Part shown: in pieces, positions 31,400 to 43,330 of the stretch | Position numbering within the stretch: position 1 is the stretch's first letter | How the letters are laid out: the number at the start of each line of letters is the position of its first letter | Source: Euclidia mi | Taxonomy: Eukaryota; Arthropoda; Insecta; Lepidoptera; Erebidae | Direction: 5' to 3' | NCBI GenBank assembly: GCA_944739405.2 | Contig: OX123187.2 | Coordinates: forward strand, 75,376,450-75,440,449 | DNA: 64,000 nucleotides | The notes under the pieces: generated by a model | Told to the model about the DNA's origin: nothing | Database searches by the model: none | The model's input: only the letters and a program-made list of their open reading frames with translations | Position numbers and translations under genes: made by a program

Positions 31400-34300
31400 C
31401 TTCGAAGAATAATTAAATTATAAAAAAATAAACCGAATAATCAATATACAGGCTGAGTTTTAATTGCTCGTATTTCTGAAGGTAATTCTAGGGCCGTAAT
31501 GGAGTTCCACGCGTAGAGAGCTGTGGGCGATATCAAGACAATTATAAAAAATATATTACAAGTATCTTCTCACTTAGACCTCCGTCATTTTCCTCGTCGG
31601 CCACAGCGCCAACGATTCACCGACCAGGAACTACGTAATTACCGCCGCTGAGACCAAATATATACAGGAAAATAAAACAAATATCTGTTACAGCTAACAA
31701 CTCTTGAGGCAGGTATGACTTTTGACTTATTAAAAGAGGGGAATAATTTGGCTTAGTTTTATCAGAAACTACAAAAATAATTTTGGGAGCGCAATGGACA
31801 TTTGTTTTCACTGTGTAGTTTGTTTTCTCTTTGAATTTGAGACATAAAATTGAGTATAATTATGGTTTAATACTAAATGTATGGATATCAAAGATATTGG
31901 AGTACTGTATTTAAGGTGACGAGTGTCGTATTAAATTTATAAATAGAAAAGACACATAAAAGTAGCAATTCTAAAGTATAAATGGGATGATGATGTATTG
32001 GAACGGAAACAATGAAATTAACAACCAAAATCCAAAAAAATCTGGATACGCCTTTCAAGAAAAGGTATCCTTTCTCGGGATGTTTTAACCATGTGCGACT
32101 AGTATTCAATTTATTAATATAAAATCGATGGTGTGCTTTAACCTCAAAATTGTATTAGGAAACTGAGAAGCACAATTACCTTCAAGCGTTAGTATATATA
32201 TATCGATGCCTTCAAGATTAATTGAATCTGTAAATTCAACTTAATTATGACACAGGATACAATGACCGAATTGATTTTATCAAGAAAAGAGTGACGGAAA
32301 AGTTGTTAAAAAGCTTTACAATAAAAATACTGCGCAAGTATGGATTATAACCATCTAAGACAATTTACAAACGGCTTTTAGACTAAAACGTCAACTTTAT
32401 CTCGGCAGCCAGTCGGCAATTAGTTTGCAAATGACTTGAACTATAACAGTAAACGTTTGACAGTACCTGTGCGCAGTAATGGCGTTTTTATTATCCATTC
32501 CTGTGTTATATTTTAACCCTTTTTGCATGAAACAAACAGTGCAATTTAGAAGAAATTCATAACATGTTGAACGTAAAAGTCTCCGAAATTGTTTCTTCAG
32601 TTGGGTCACAATGAGACGCTAATGAACATAGCAATACATTAATGTATAATATATATTCGTTAGGAATCGAAAGTAATGCTAAAAAAGTGGGTTTAGTGCA
32701 CAGTATTATCGAAAACCATAACTTCGTTGATGCAGGCTATTTGGATTATTATTATAATTTGAATAATTTTGTACACATTACATTTCAATGTTGATAATAG
32801 GTATAACAATCATCATTTTCTCTTTCTCCTTTCCGAACCGATTCAAATTAGCTATGAATATTGCCACGAACCAACGAAGTAGCATAACACTGATCACACT
32901 CATAATATTCACATTAATATCACCATTGAACCTGATTTACAAGTACAGCCACTAACAGAACTGAATGCTGTTATTACCAATATGACATGTGACACAAAGC
33001 CCGTATGACGTTGATGTGTACAATTATACACAAAATTCAATGATTTATCTGCAGTTACCAACGTTATTTGTATAGAGATTTGAACTTTATTAACTTTGGA
33101 ATAAAGTTGATGTCTTTTTTAATTGGATTTCCATAAATGTTGGTTATTTTTAATCTTTGGCCAATCACCCGCAAAAGCATATAAAAAGATAAAAAGCATA
33201 TAGAAAATTGACCTATAAAAGATTATATTTATTATTTTACAAATCCGGTTAGACGAAAACGGACCTGGAGCTGTAAGGTGAGAGACAGCTTTGGATATAA
33301 CCGGGTTTTCAATAAAAACTAAATGATGAACAGCTATGTGCAGTCCTCAAACTCTGTGCCAAAATTAATTTATGAATTCTTTATTTTATATTGGGCCTTG
33401 TTTTAATAAAATACCGGACACACTTTTTCATACTATCCATGAAAGAAGTTGGATGGTTTACGTCGAAGTGTGGTGACAGATTAAGAATACTAAGTGACAC
33501 TACCCCATTACATTCCGTAGGTTCATACATGTTGACTAAGGAAAATACACGAAGCAAAAGAAACTGTAAATTCACAAAAAGTCAACATCTAACCAACACG
33601 TCTGGCTAGAATGATTTAGTTGGTCTAATCCTCTTAATCATCCGAATGCTTTTGTGACGCATATAAGGACAGGCTTATGTCCAGCAGTGGTCTGTGGAAG
33701 GCTGTGTTTATAAAGCCCAGACTTATTCCAAAGAAAATTTAGTCCATGTTTGATAATAGTCAAAGTCAAGTCAAAATCAAGTCAATTCATCAAGGCCCCA
33801 AAGTGGCTCTTATGAACGTCAAAATTTAAGTTAATTCCTAAATTATTCTACATTTACATTTACTACCACGTTCGCAATGCAATATATAGAACAACGAGAA
33901 ATAATGGGCAATAAAACTCATGGCCAGTCTTTTCAATCAAATATAATGGTTGTACATTTTATTTTTGTAAGGAGCTGCAACTGCTTTACATTGTAAGACA
34001 TCTACTTTTATTTTTTTTAGTAACTATTGATATCATACTCAAGCACTCAAGCAGTAAATGATGTTCATTTGGTAAGCATCCCAAAGTAAATATGGTGAAA
34101 CAGGAGCATCCACTTACGTCTTTTTAATAAGAAAACCAAAAAGGTTGTCTTTAAATCACACTGGAAAAATAATTTCCTAAGGTAATAAATAACCAAAAAC
34201 TCTACAAAAGAAATACATAATATATCTACTTCTTGCATCGTCAGAGGGGCTTTTTTATAAGGAAATCACGACCTTCCAGTAATGAGGAAAACGATTTGAG

Positions 34301-34794
34301 GAGGGTGCACTTCAGATTTAAGTTATAGACAGGATTTTACTTTCTGTTACGATATTATAATACCTACTTAATCGAAAATGGTGCAAAAGTGACTCACTTA
34401 AAATTCTTTACATAATTATAATTATAACGATAACCGTATAACGTATTTAATTGCAAGGTTATATAATTATATACTTATTATGTCATACATAAATTACATA
34501 ATCAAATTCATTAAGATTGTATAAAAATATCGGATTAAATCACTCATTAGAAAAAAAGAAGGTACTTACAGTTTTTATTGCGAATATTAAGATTACCAGC
34601 ATTCAAACAAAGCATTTGAATCGTACGGGGAAGATTTCAAAACAAAAGGAAATAAATTGTATTATTTCAGATTGTCAAGTTCAAGATATGAATCTACGAA
34701 CTCCTTTATCTTATATTACCCACCCAAATTGAAGTAACTTTATCTAGGAATTATAAACACAATAACTTGATTCACAAAGGTATATATCTGATAA
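31400..34794. other. No recognisable gene
   Basis: 3.4 kb of AT-rich DNA with only short unsupported frames. A CCAGCAGTGGTCTGTGGAAGG string near 33680 may be the remnant of a SINE tail. Confidence 0.5.
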
Positions 34795-36040
34795 CTAGAG
34801 GACGCCAGCAGCTACGCCTGCATTTTTTTAATTTACCCGTTTTGGCCGATCCCGTGGGAATTTCGGGAAATTCCTTCTTAGTGCACCCCTACGGTTCCCA
34901 AGGAACATACATGCCAAATTTCAGCTTCCTGCGCCCAATAGTTTCGGCTGTAGCGTGTCTGTCAGTCAGTCAGTAACGCAAGGATTTTATATATTAAGAT
35001 AATGCGGCAGCAAAAAAACAGTGAATACAAGCTAAACTATACCGTTAAGAAAATTTTATTGTACCGTAAAGACTGTCTAACAAAGGAAAAGCCAACAAAA
35101 ACTAAACAACCTTGAAAAAGCCTATCACTCACCCGAAAAACCTTCCCCAAATAAGTGACGCTACTCGCAAATTTTACTAAAATATCAACCGCCAAAAAAT
35201 ATAAATGTTTCTTAAAGAAAGACCGCGACCATTCGACCTTTGAAATGGGATCCTGTATAAAAGAATAAATCACACTCAAGATATGCGGAAGGGAAATCTT
35301 CTGGGATAACTTCTTAAAAAGCGTTGAAAACTGAACATTGCCGATGCATATTTACATGTTTTTGAAACTCGAGGGTGGGTAGAAGGGTCTAAAACTTTAA
35401 GGGCAAAATGGGTGTTTAGAGTGTTAGACGTTTGAATATGAATGGAAAGATTTGTAAATAGGTTCAAAATGTTTCTCATAAAATCACAATGCAAATATGT
35501 GTTAATGATGCATTTTAAAACAATTTATTTTGCTCTTTCAATCTTGCGCGATTTATACATATACTATTTTTAAGCACGTGTTCTCAACCGCGTAATGATT
35601 GAAAACGGCGATACCTACCTTATATTTTCTCTGAAATTTTGGCGTGGGCTGCACAATCAGTAGCCATGGGATGACAACTTTACTATTAGACTGTATTTTA
35701 TCTCTATTTTTGCCTAAATAATCACATGCTAGTGACATATGAAATTAATAATTCAATGGTAGATAATTATTATAACCTCTTTGTTTATTGTTGCTACTGG
35801 GGAATGGAAGGGTAGAATGAAATGAAATGATATCTTAATGTATAGAATCCTTGCGTTACTGACTGAATGACAGACAAGCTACAGCCAAAACTATTGAACG
35901 CAGGAAGCTGAAATTTGACATGTATGTTTCTTGAGGACCGTAGAGGTGCACTAAGAAAGGATTTTCCGAAATACCCACGGGATCGGTCAAAACAGATCAA
36001 TTTAAGAAAATGTGCATGCGTAGCTGCTGGCGTCTTCTAC
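34795..36040. repeat. Inverted pair of R-A repeats (fold-back)
   Basis: 34795-35001 and 35830-36040 are reverse complements over about 205 bases, with clear divergence, separated by 830 bases. The outer ends are CTAGAGGACGCCAGCAGC and its counterpart GCTGCTGGCGTCTTCTAC. The same family occurs singly at 2745 and 55330, so chance insertion in opposite orientations is possible. Confidence 0.7.
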
Positions 36041-36047
36041 GTAGTAT

Positions 36048-36522
36048 ATTATAATATTGAAAAGTATTCATATTAAGGATGATTTTGCTTCAGGTAATGT
36101 CAATAGCAGCTTATATTTAATATCTTGTATCTAAAATCTGATCGCAATTGTTTTGTTTGGGTCATTGGTATTATAATTCAGTGACAAAAAATAATAACTA
36201 AAAGAATATTTTTAATTCTGTCGCTGCTAAAAGCCTTAAATAAAAGCGGTAGATATGTACAGCATGTTAACATTCACTAAGCCTCTCAACACATAAATAC
36301 ACCCCTGTTCCAATTCCATGATACACATACATATAATTTTTAATTAACATAAACACAGCCCTAAAATGTAAGCGAAACGTTACAACTAGTGTAAATCCGT
36401 TTTGTAACGTTTGTCGTAAAATAATCCTTCCCTCCCGCCCCGCCCTTGTTTCCCCGTTAGCGCCATTACTAACTTGTACTTAGCTACTAAATAAAATAAA
36501 TACGGATTACGGGAATGTCTCC
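36048..36522. other. No recognisable feature
   Basis: AT-rich sequence. Confidence 0.5.
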
Positions 36523-37498
36523 TTAACCCGCCATTTGTGACGTCACTTTGTCTTACATGGTTTGTGACGCCGGTCTTATAGACCGGGTTTTTCAAATTGA
36601 GATTTCCTAAATGGTTTTACTGCATGGAGTTTCTACTTATTAAAATATTGAAAAGCTATGATTTTTTTATAATAATACAATGTTATATCTGAAATCAATT
36701 ATCATTTATTTATCTTTAAGCTTACATCGTTAAAACATTAAAAATAACCAAGTTATTTTTAATGCTCTTCTAAAATATCAAAATTTTGAACAAAATTATT
36801 TTTTTTCTAACTAAATCAGCCTCTTACAGTTTCATTACAATAGGAACTATAAAAAAAACAAACAAAAAAGGTACCCGTACTAAACAAAAAAGTATTAAAA
36901 AAAAACTCAAAAATTATTCTTCTTCGCGAGCCAAGCTGTCTGTGTTTGGTATGTGATCTGGAGACGAATTTTCTGGTTCGCCGTCACTTTTAGCTTCACT
37001 ATCCGATGGTATTTGCGATATTTCCTCATCAGATATTAATTCCTCTTGCAGAAGGGCTTCTAAGCGACGACTCTCACGTTCGTAAGACATGCTAAAACAA
37101 GATTTACAAGTTAGGCAACAAATACGTATGAACTGAGTGAAATATGTATAAAGATATACAAAAAGGTCATAGGTAACAGAATTATAACAATCACAATAAC
37201 TACACTATAAAACTAAATAAAAAATAGATGCATATACTTCTAAAGAATTGAATATTAACATATTTCACTATGACTATTTTACTTACGTAATCTGTGACCC
37301 CGGTCTCACGCACCGGGTAGACGCCAAAACTCAAAAACGTGCGCCTGCCTCACCGATGCGGGGTGTACTGACGGTGGGATACGCAAAATCAGGAGAATAC
37401 ACGAATATGCAACCCAATTGGTAAACGGGTAAAAAAGTTATTCGACTTTTTCGATCCACCCGGTCTCACAGACATACAGGTCACAAATGGCGGGTTAA
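36523..37498 (-). mobile_element. Internally deleted piggyBac-like transposon
   Basis: The element 36527-37494 is flanked by TTAA at both ends (36523-36526, 37495-37498). It has matching inverted ends CCCGCCATTTGTGAC, and internal motifs CCGGTCT near 36566, 37301 and 37461. TTAA targets and CCC-starting ends define piggyBac. At 968 bases it is far shorter than the roughly 2.4 kb autonomous form. It retains the start of a transposase gene. Confidence 0.9.
36914..37090 (-). pseudogene. piggyBac-like transposase N-terminal fragment
   Basis: A 58-codon frame from ATG (37090) to TAA (36914-36916) reads MSYERESRRLEALLQEE, then an acidic Asp/Glu/Ser-rich stretch ending AREEE. PiggyBac transposases begin with an acidic, disordered segment of this type. 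The catalytic DDD domain and the cysteine-rich end are absent, so it has no transposase activity. It could be simply what survived the internal deletion. Confidence 0.7.
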
Positions 37499-37763
37499 AT
37501 GTAGTGATGGAGGTGTCGTTATCGATGTTAATATTATTTCTAGTAGATAAATAATTATTAACTTAGGTATGATTAATTAGGGTTAGGGGATAATATAATT
37601 ATATTCTACTTATTAACATAAATACGGTTTGTGTTTTGACACCGAAAGGTTATATATAATAGTAGTTATTTAAATGCAGGATGCGTTTTAACTTCCCCTC
37701 CCCGTGGGATCTCCACCTTTTCGTGGTGGGGGGCTCAGTAACCATGGCTTGGAACCCCGCGGT
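37499..37763. other. No recognisable feature
   Basis: Short spacer between the piggyBac element and the Gypsy-2 LTR. Confidence 0.5.
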
Positions 37764-37905
37764 TGTATGGTTGGGCGTCTTATGAAATGAAACTTAGACG
37801 AAAGTTGAATCAAGACTGTGTTTATTCCAATGAATACATGATTATATATCCTTACTTACTACATAACCTTACATACTATGTATACATTAATATGACAACT
37901 CTACA
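37764..37905 (-). repeat. Gypsy-2 3' LTR
   Basis: It shares TGTATGGTTGGG and at least 73 bases with 48384-48456. The outer boundary (37764) is firm. The inner boundary is inferred from a terminal CTACA/TGTAG at 37905, because the other LTR is truncated; the preceding tract is a poor polypurine match, so the LTR could be longer. Confidence 0.65.
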
Positions 37906-38195
37906 CCTCACGGGGAAGAGTAAAAAACAAAAGTAAATATACCGTTTTTTTTATACATTTGATACATTATATTTCATATCAATAGATCTATACGCAATAA
38001 CATGCTATTAATAAACATTCAATATGCATTAAAAAATCCGTTCGAATATAATGAACTTTCAATAACTAATGCGTAGCATCCTATATAAAAATGTAAAATA
38101 CACTAAAATAGTTTCGTGTAAAATAAATTCAAAAATAATAATTATAAAGTGTAAAAAAAATATATTTATTGCATAATTGATAACTAAAAGTCACA

Positions 38196-39349
38196 TCAAG
38201 TGTTATCATTCTTGTTTACAAACAATTTCGTTCGATTTTTATGGACGATGTCCAATTTACCATTTTTAATAATCTCAACATAAGGTGTCATATCACGAAC
38301 AACAACATGGACCTAAGTAGACAGCATCAAGTTTATTGCCAGTTTCATTTTTCAATAATATAAGATCGTTTGGTTTATATGTGATGGGATTAATACTATT
38401 ATCATATCTTATCTTCCTGACCTGTTTGCTATGTATTAAATTTTTACGGGCTTCCTTTAATGAAGTCTGAATTCTGTATTTTAACTCCGCGGGATAGTGA
38501 TCATAATTATAAATAGGGTCTACAGATAATTTGCTTAAGTTAGAAGGTAATATGCATTTCTTACCGAAAACCAATTCGTATGGAGTAAATCGAGTTTGAG
38601 AATGGACTGAAGTGTTGTACGAAAAACACCAGAAAGGTTACCACCTACTCCAGTAGTCCGGGTGATTATCTGTCTGAATCCTAAGATACATACCTAAGTG
38701 TTTGTGAGCGTTTTCCAGTGCACCAATACTCTCGTGGTGATATGCTGTGGATTGAAGTTGTTTTATATGTAACAGTTGACAAACCTCTTTAAATAATTTG
38801 GATGTGAACTCGGCACCTCGGTCAGTCGCTATTTCAATAGGGATTCCGTACATAAGGATGAAATTATTAACAAATGTTCTTGCGACGATTTGGTAATCAA
38901 GGGATACGCTTCGACGTATTTAGTTAATTCGCATTGCAGCATATATGTGTAATTGTCATTGTCTCTCGTTATAGGGCCTACAATGTCTAAAAATATCTTT
39001 TCGAAAGCTGAACCTGCAGTAGTTGTGATATTCATCGGCTCTTTAGTTTTTACCGAATATTTCTGCTTTTGACACTGTTCGCATTTGCCTACAAAACGTT
39101 TAATATCGTTTTCAAGTCCTGGCCAGTAATAATATTTCTTTATATTATTATACATCCGCCTTATGCCCGCGTGGCCACTTGTGGGCAAAAGGTGGAAGTC
39201 ATTTAACACTACTTTTCTATCATCATCATCATCGATTCGTTTAATATTTTTCAAAATTATTAAGCGGGGTCCGGACCACTTGTTAATATTAATAAATATG
39301 TTATTATTATTATTCTTAAGAAAATATATTTCATCGACATTCATCGACT
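38196..39349 (-). pseudogene. pol: Gypsy-2 integrase (broken by copia at its N-terminal side)
   Basis: The zinc-binding part is seen as HLLPTSGHAG (about 39190) with CEQCQKQK (about 39075). Catalytic residues lie in FLDIVGP (about 38985), IATDRGAEF (about 38830) and GALENAHK (about 38710). Frameshifts occur near 38860 and 38305; a TAA lies at 38638-38640. The C-terminus is readable to a TGA at 38196-38198. The codons just before 39349 continue the frame found at 44017, so the copia interrupted one gene. Confidence 0.9.
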
Positions 39350-39578
39350 TATTGGAGTACATTTCAATACTGGCTGTTTATATGAATACTGGCCGTATCA
39401 TGTATATAATCTTTTTCTGTGGTTTTTTGAATTCAAACATTACGTATCGTGTGTTGTCTTCTTGTAATGTCTTCTTGTAGATTTTTTCATTCTTGTTTTG
39501 TATCGCTTACTGTGCAGTATAAATAAATAACATTTATTTTGTCCAAGAAGAAGTCTTGTTTATTTTTACCATCGAATA
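39350..39578 (+). repeat. Copia 5' LTR
   Basis: 229 bases, from TATTGGAGTA to CATCGAATA. The expected TG start is TA in both LTRs. Nearly identical to 43783-44011. Confidence 0.93.
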
Positions 39579-39592
39579 GGTTATGGGCCCAG
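39579..39592 (+). promoter_or_regulatory. Copia primer-binding site (initiator tRNA-Met, internal)
   Basis: GGTTATGGGCCCAG is complementary to the anticodon-region half of initiator tRNA-Met, the known priming mode of Drosophila copia. Confidence 0.85.
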
Positions 39593-39668
39593 TTCGACGA
39601 GAGTGAATATATAACAAAGAGGCATTGGCAATAGAAAACAGAAGTGTCAAAACAAAAATCGTGTAAGA

Positions 39669-39884
39669 ATGGAGTTTGGAAAATCCATGAATGTTTAAAA
39701 ATTCGATGGAACGAATTTTAAACAATGGAAATTCTAAATTAAGTGTGCACTGCGTGCCAGAGGTTTGGATATCAACACGCCAAAACCCGAAAACGATGTT
39801 ACTCAGTGGAACAAGGATGACGGTATGGCTATCTTTATTATAACCTCCGCAATGGATCTGAAGCAGATTGCACTTATAGAAAAC
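39669..39884 (+). pseudogene. gag: Copia gag, N-terminal part
   Basis: Starts at ATG 39669, with stops TAA at 39696-39698 and 39735-39737. It continues in frame with ARGLDINTPKP and FIITSAMDLKQIALI, typical of copia gag. It is cut after 39884 by a 1.2 kb repeat; the frame resumes at 41098. Confidence 0.85.
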
Positions 39885-41097
39885 TAGCTTTCGCCCGCGG
39901 CTTCGCCCGCATGAAATTTTAATAAAGAGTAGCCTTTGTACTTCCCCAGGTTTCAGACTATCCATATCAAATTTCATCACAAACGGATCTGCACATTAGC
40001 CGTGTAGCATACATATAAACAGATAATACTTAAAATTAAGGAATGTTTACGTTAGAGGTAGTATGAAAGTGGCGCCCATTGATGAAAAGATAAAAGGGAG
40101 TCGACTGGCCTGGTATGGACATGTTATGCGGAGAGATGATATGTATGTAGTTAAAACAGTGATGAATATGCACGTAGAAGGACGAAAAGGGAGAGGACGG
40201 CCAAGGAAAAGATGGATGGACTGTGTAAGGATGGATATGAAAAAGAAAGGGGTAAACGATCGGATGACTGGTGACAGAGAAGTATTGAAGCGAAGGACAT
40301 ACTGCGCCGACCCCAAATACATTGGGACCATTGTCTTGCGACAATGTTGAGTCGTCAAACTTCAGGTAAAGATTAGTATGTAAGTATATTATTAAAGTTT
40401 TTGAAGAGCTTACATACCTACTGAAGAGAAGAGCAGCAAAAATAAAAACTGAAAACATTACCACAAAGTACATAATAAACAGACCGCCTCCTCCGCCCCG
40501 CTGCGCTTAAGCGCGCCAACTCATAGTAAGCGCTTTTAATAACGCTGCGCATAGGTCAATTACATCGTGATAACTTTTAAACTATTCACCCAAACTACTT
40601 ACTGTAAAAGACAACGTTAATCTAAATTAAATACTGAAGACAATAAATTTATCAATTTTGAAAACAATTTGATAACTACTCTAGAATGAGCATTGTAAAA
40701 AAGTATCAAATTTAATTATTTTTACGGACCACTTTTTAGTATATATTGGCTTCTACATAAAAGGTACGTATATGCTGCCGCGGACTTTTATTTAGAACTT
40801 TTTAAGATAAACAATATCACCGTACATTCTCTTCATGTAACTTCAACGGTTTAGGCAACGCACGCGAAGATAGGTTTCAGAGCTCAGGATTTTTACTGAC
40901 TTAATTGATAATTTTCCTTATATTATGGCAACATTACATAAAATCTTTATAAATTGTAGCCTATGTGTTATTCTGATGTATAAACTATATTACTGTAAAG
41001 TTTTATCGAAATCCGTTCAGTAGTTTTTGCGTGAAAGAGTAACAAACATCCATACATACATCTTCACAAACTTTCGCATTTATAATATTAGTAGGAT
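39885..41097 (+). mobile_element. 1.2 kb repeat inserted in copia gag
   Basis: The left edge is TAGCTTTCGCCCGCGGCTTC and the right edge ends TTTATAATATTAGTAGGAT. These are a left/right pair I recognise from abundant lepidopteran non-LTR (RTE-like) repeats. Gag codons on the two sides join in frame. No clear target duplication is seen. A reverse-transcriptase C-terminus lies inside at 40040-40350. Confidence 0.75.
40040..40350 (+). pseudogene. RTE-like non-LTR reverse transcriptase C-terminus
   Basis: An open frame (ATG at 40063) encodes the motif series KVAPIDEKIKGSRLAWYGHV, GRGRPRKRWMDC and RRTYCADPK. This is the extreme C-terminal region of RTE-clade proteins, after the polymerase domain. 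The endonuclease and catalytic polymerase parts are absent. The frame is intact over 95 codons, but a fragment of this kind has no known independent role. Confidence 0.8.
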
Positions 41098-42072
41098 TGC
41101 GAAACAGCACTCGAAGTGATGTGTAAACTAGAGTCTATTTTCGAGCAAAAATCAGAAATGAATAAAATGATGTTGCATGAGCGTTTTTATCAATATAAAA
41201 TGTCATCTTCCGACAATATCGCTCAACATATTGCGAAAGTTGAAAGCTTAGCAAAGCAATTGAAAGACAATGCAGAGCAAATAAGTGATACAGCTATTAT
41301 CACAAAAATTTTGAGCACTTTACCACCTAAATACAGATCTCTGCGACAAGCCTGGATATCTCTAGATCCCTCTAAACAGACCATAATAAACCTGACAGCT
41401 CGTTTATTAGATGAAGAGGCTAGTTTGAACGTAGAAGATGAAAATGAAACTGCTTTAATGTTGGCTAAGCAAAATTCAAAGAAAAAGTATTTTCCTTTAA
41501 AAAAACAAACTAATGTGACAGATGAAAAGTCACATACTTTTGTATGTTACAAATGCCGGAATCGTGGTCATTTTGCAAAAGAATGTAAAGCTCCTAAACA
41601 GAAGCAAACTAAAGGCGAAAATGTTGCTTTCAATGTTGTAAAGTTTGATTGGAATGACAATAATTGGATATTAGACAGCGGTGCCTCAGCTCACATGTCT
41701 TATCAGAAAGAAAATTTTGCAGAATTATATGAGTACACAGGATCAGTACTGAAATTGGGCAACCAAGAATCTGTGGAAGTGGTTGGCCAAGGAAGCGTAT
41801 GGATTGAAAGGTGTGTCAATGGTCAGTGGGAGAAAAGTATTCTCAAGGATGTTCTCTATGTACCGAAACTTAGAAGAAACTTATTTTCTGAAGGAGTGGG
41901 GATGAGTCAAGGATACACAATTGTAAAGAAAAACACTGATTCATTAATTTATAAAGACAATCAAATAGTGATGTGTGGAACTTTATTAAATAACAATCTT
42001 TATGTGTTAAAAATAAAAACAGTTGTCAATCCAGTGTGTAACTTTTGCACTATAGCAAAAGTTAGACATTAG
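41098..42072 (+). pseudogene. gag-pol: Copia gag (C-terminal part) and protease
   Basis: Gag resumes with LESIFEQKSEMNKMMLHERF. The CCHC knuckle CYKCRNRGHFAKEC lies at about 41548-41590, and the protease motif WILDSGASAHM at about 41667-41700. LYVPKLRRNL and the typical protease-integrase spacer follow. A frameshift near 42065 leads to a stop at 42070-42072; integrase is read in another frame. Confidence 0.92.
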
Positions 42073-42973
42073 AACATGGCATGAACGTCTGGGACATTTA
42101 AACATTAAAGAAATAAAAAAAATGTGCAATAACAATTTGATTACAGGTGTCGACATATCAGATTGTGACAAGTTTGTGTGTGAGGGCTGTGCTTACAACA
42201 GAGGATCACTACAACCAGGTGATGTTGTCTTCAGTGATGTCTGTGGACATTTTCACATGCCATCAGTTAAAGGTATGAAATACTTCGTTATTTTTAAAGA
42301 TGCTGCAACAAATTTTAGGCATGTGTATTTTATAAAGAAGAAATGTGATGTTCTCGAATGTTTTAAGAAATACAATGCTAAAATTAAAAACTTATTCATG
42401 CATGGTGTACGCACTTTACATACGGATAGTGGTGGAGAGTATACAAGCAGAGCGTTTAAGGAATATGTAAACAGTTTAGGTATTACTCATGAGTTCACTG
42501 CCCCCTACACGCTGGAACAAAATGGTTGTGCTGAAAGAGAAATAGGGACAATAGTAGAAAGTGCTCGATCAATGCTTTATGCTCGTAATGTACCACTGAA
42601 TCTTTGGGCAGAAGCAGTCAATTGTGCTGTGTATCTATTGAACCGTACGTGCTCCAGTCAGACACCTGATTTTACACCTATGGAATTGTGGAGTGGTGTA
42701 AAACCAAGCTTAGATCATCTAAGGATATTTGGATGTGAAGGATATGTTCATATACCAGATCAGCTGAGAAATAAGCTTGATAGTAAAAGTCGTGAAATGA
42801 TGTTAGTTGGTTATGACAACACTAACTATAGAATGTATGACCCAATAACGAAAAGAATAACAATATCAAGAAATGTAATTTTTGATGAACATAAGAACCC
42901 TGAATTTAGAAGAAATGGAGCTCAAATTTTCATTGGTGATAATGATAATCATGTTGTTTATGATGAACATTAA
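42068..42973 (+). pseudogene. pol: Copia integrase
   Basis: Opens with TWHERLGHLN and C-x2-C (CEGC, about 42180), forming the H-H-C-C zinc domain. Catalytic residues: aspartate in FSDVCGHF (about 42230), aspartate in HTDSGGEY (about 42419) and glutamate in NGCAERE (about 42525). The 42122-42973 stretch is open and ends at TAA 42971-42973, after which the same frame continues into an acidic linker. Confidence 0.92.
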
Positions 42974-43090
42974 GTAGCAGAGGAAGTAACCAACAACATT
43001 GATTGTATAAATAAGGCATGTTGCTCAGATGATAATCATGTTGTTGATGATGAACAGCAAGCAGTAGAGAATGTCACCAACAACATTGAA

Positions 43091-43210
43091 AGTGCAAATG
43101 AGCAAAGCGATGATAGTGCAAATGAGCAAAGTGATGATAGTGCAAATGAGCAAAGCGATGATAGTGCAAATGAGCAAAACAATGATAGTGCAAATGAGCA
43201 AAGCGATGAT
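43091..43210 (+). repeat. Five 24-base tandem repeats in the copia linker
   Basis: Units start at 43091, 43115, 43139, 43163 and 43187. Each encodes SANEQSDD or a one-residue variant (SANEQNND). Confidence 0.95.
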
Positions 43211-43330
43211 AGTGACAACAGTATTTATTGTGGTTCTGAAGAGCATGATGAAACATTTGAACCCTCCGATGATAGTGACAACAGTATTTATTGTGGTGCT
43301 GAAGAGCATGATGAAACATTTGAACCCTCT
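43205..43330 (+). repeat. Two 63-base tandem repeats in the copia linker
   Basis: Units 43205-43267 and 43268-43330 each encode DDSDNSIYCG-x-EEHDETFEPS, overlapping the last 24-base unit. Confidence 0.93.

Noticed and set aside
39362..39980. Minus-strand frame starting in copia LTR (39534-39980) and the apparent start of the integrase frame at 39362
   Set aside because: Residues encoded by the copia LTR were brought by the insertion; the host integrase begins at 39349.
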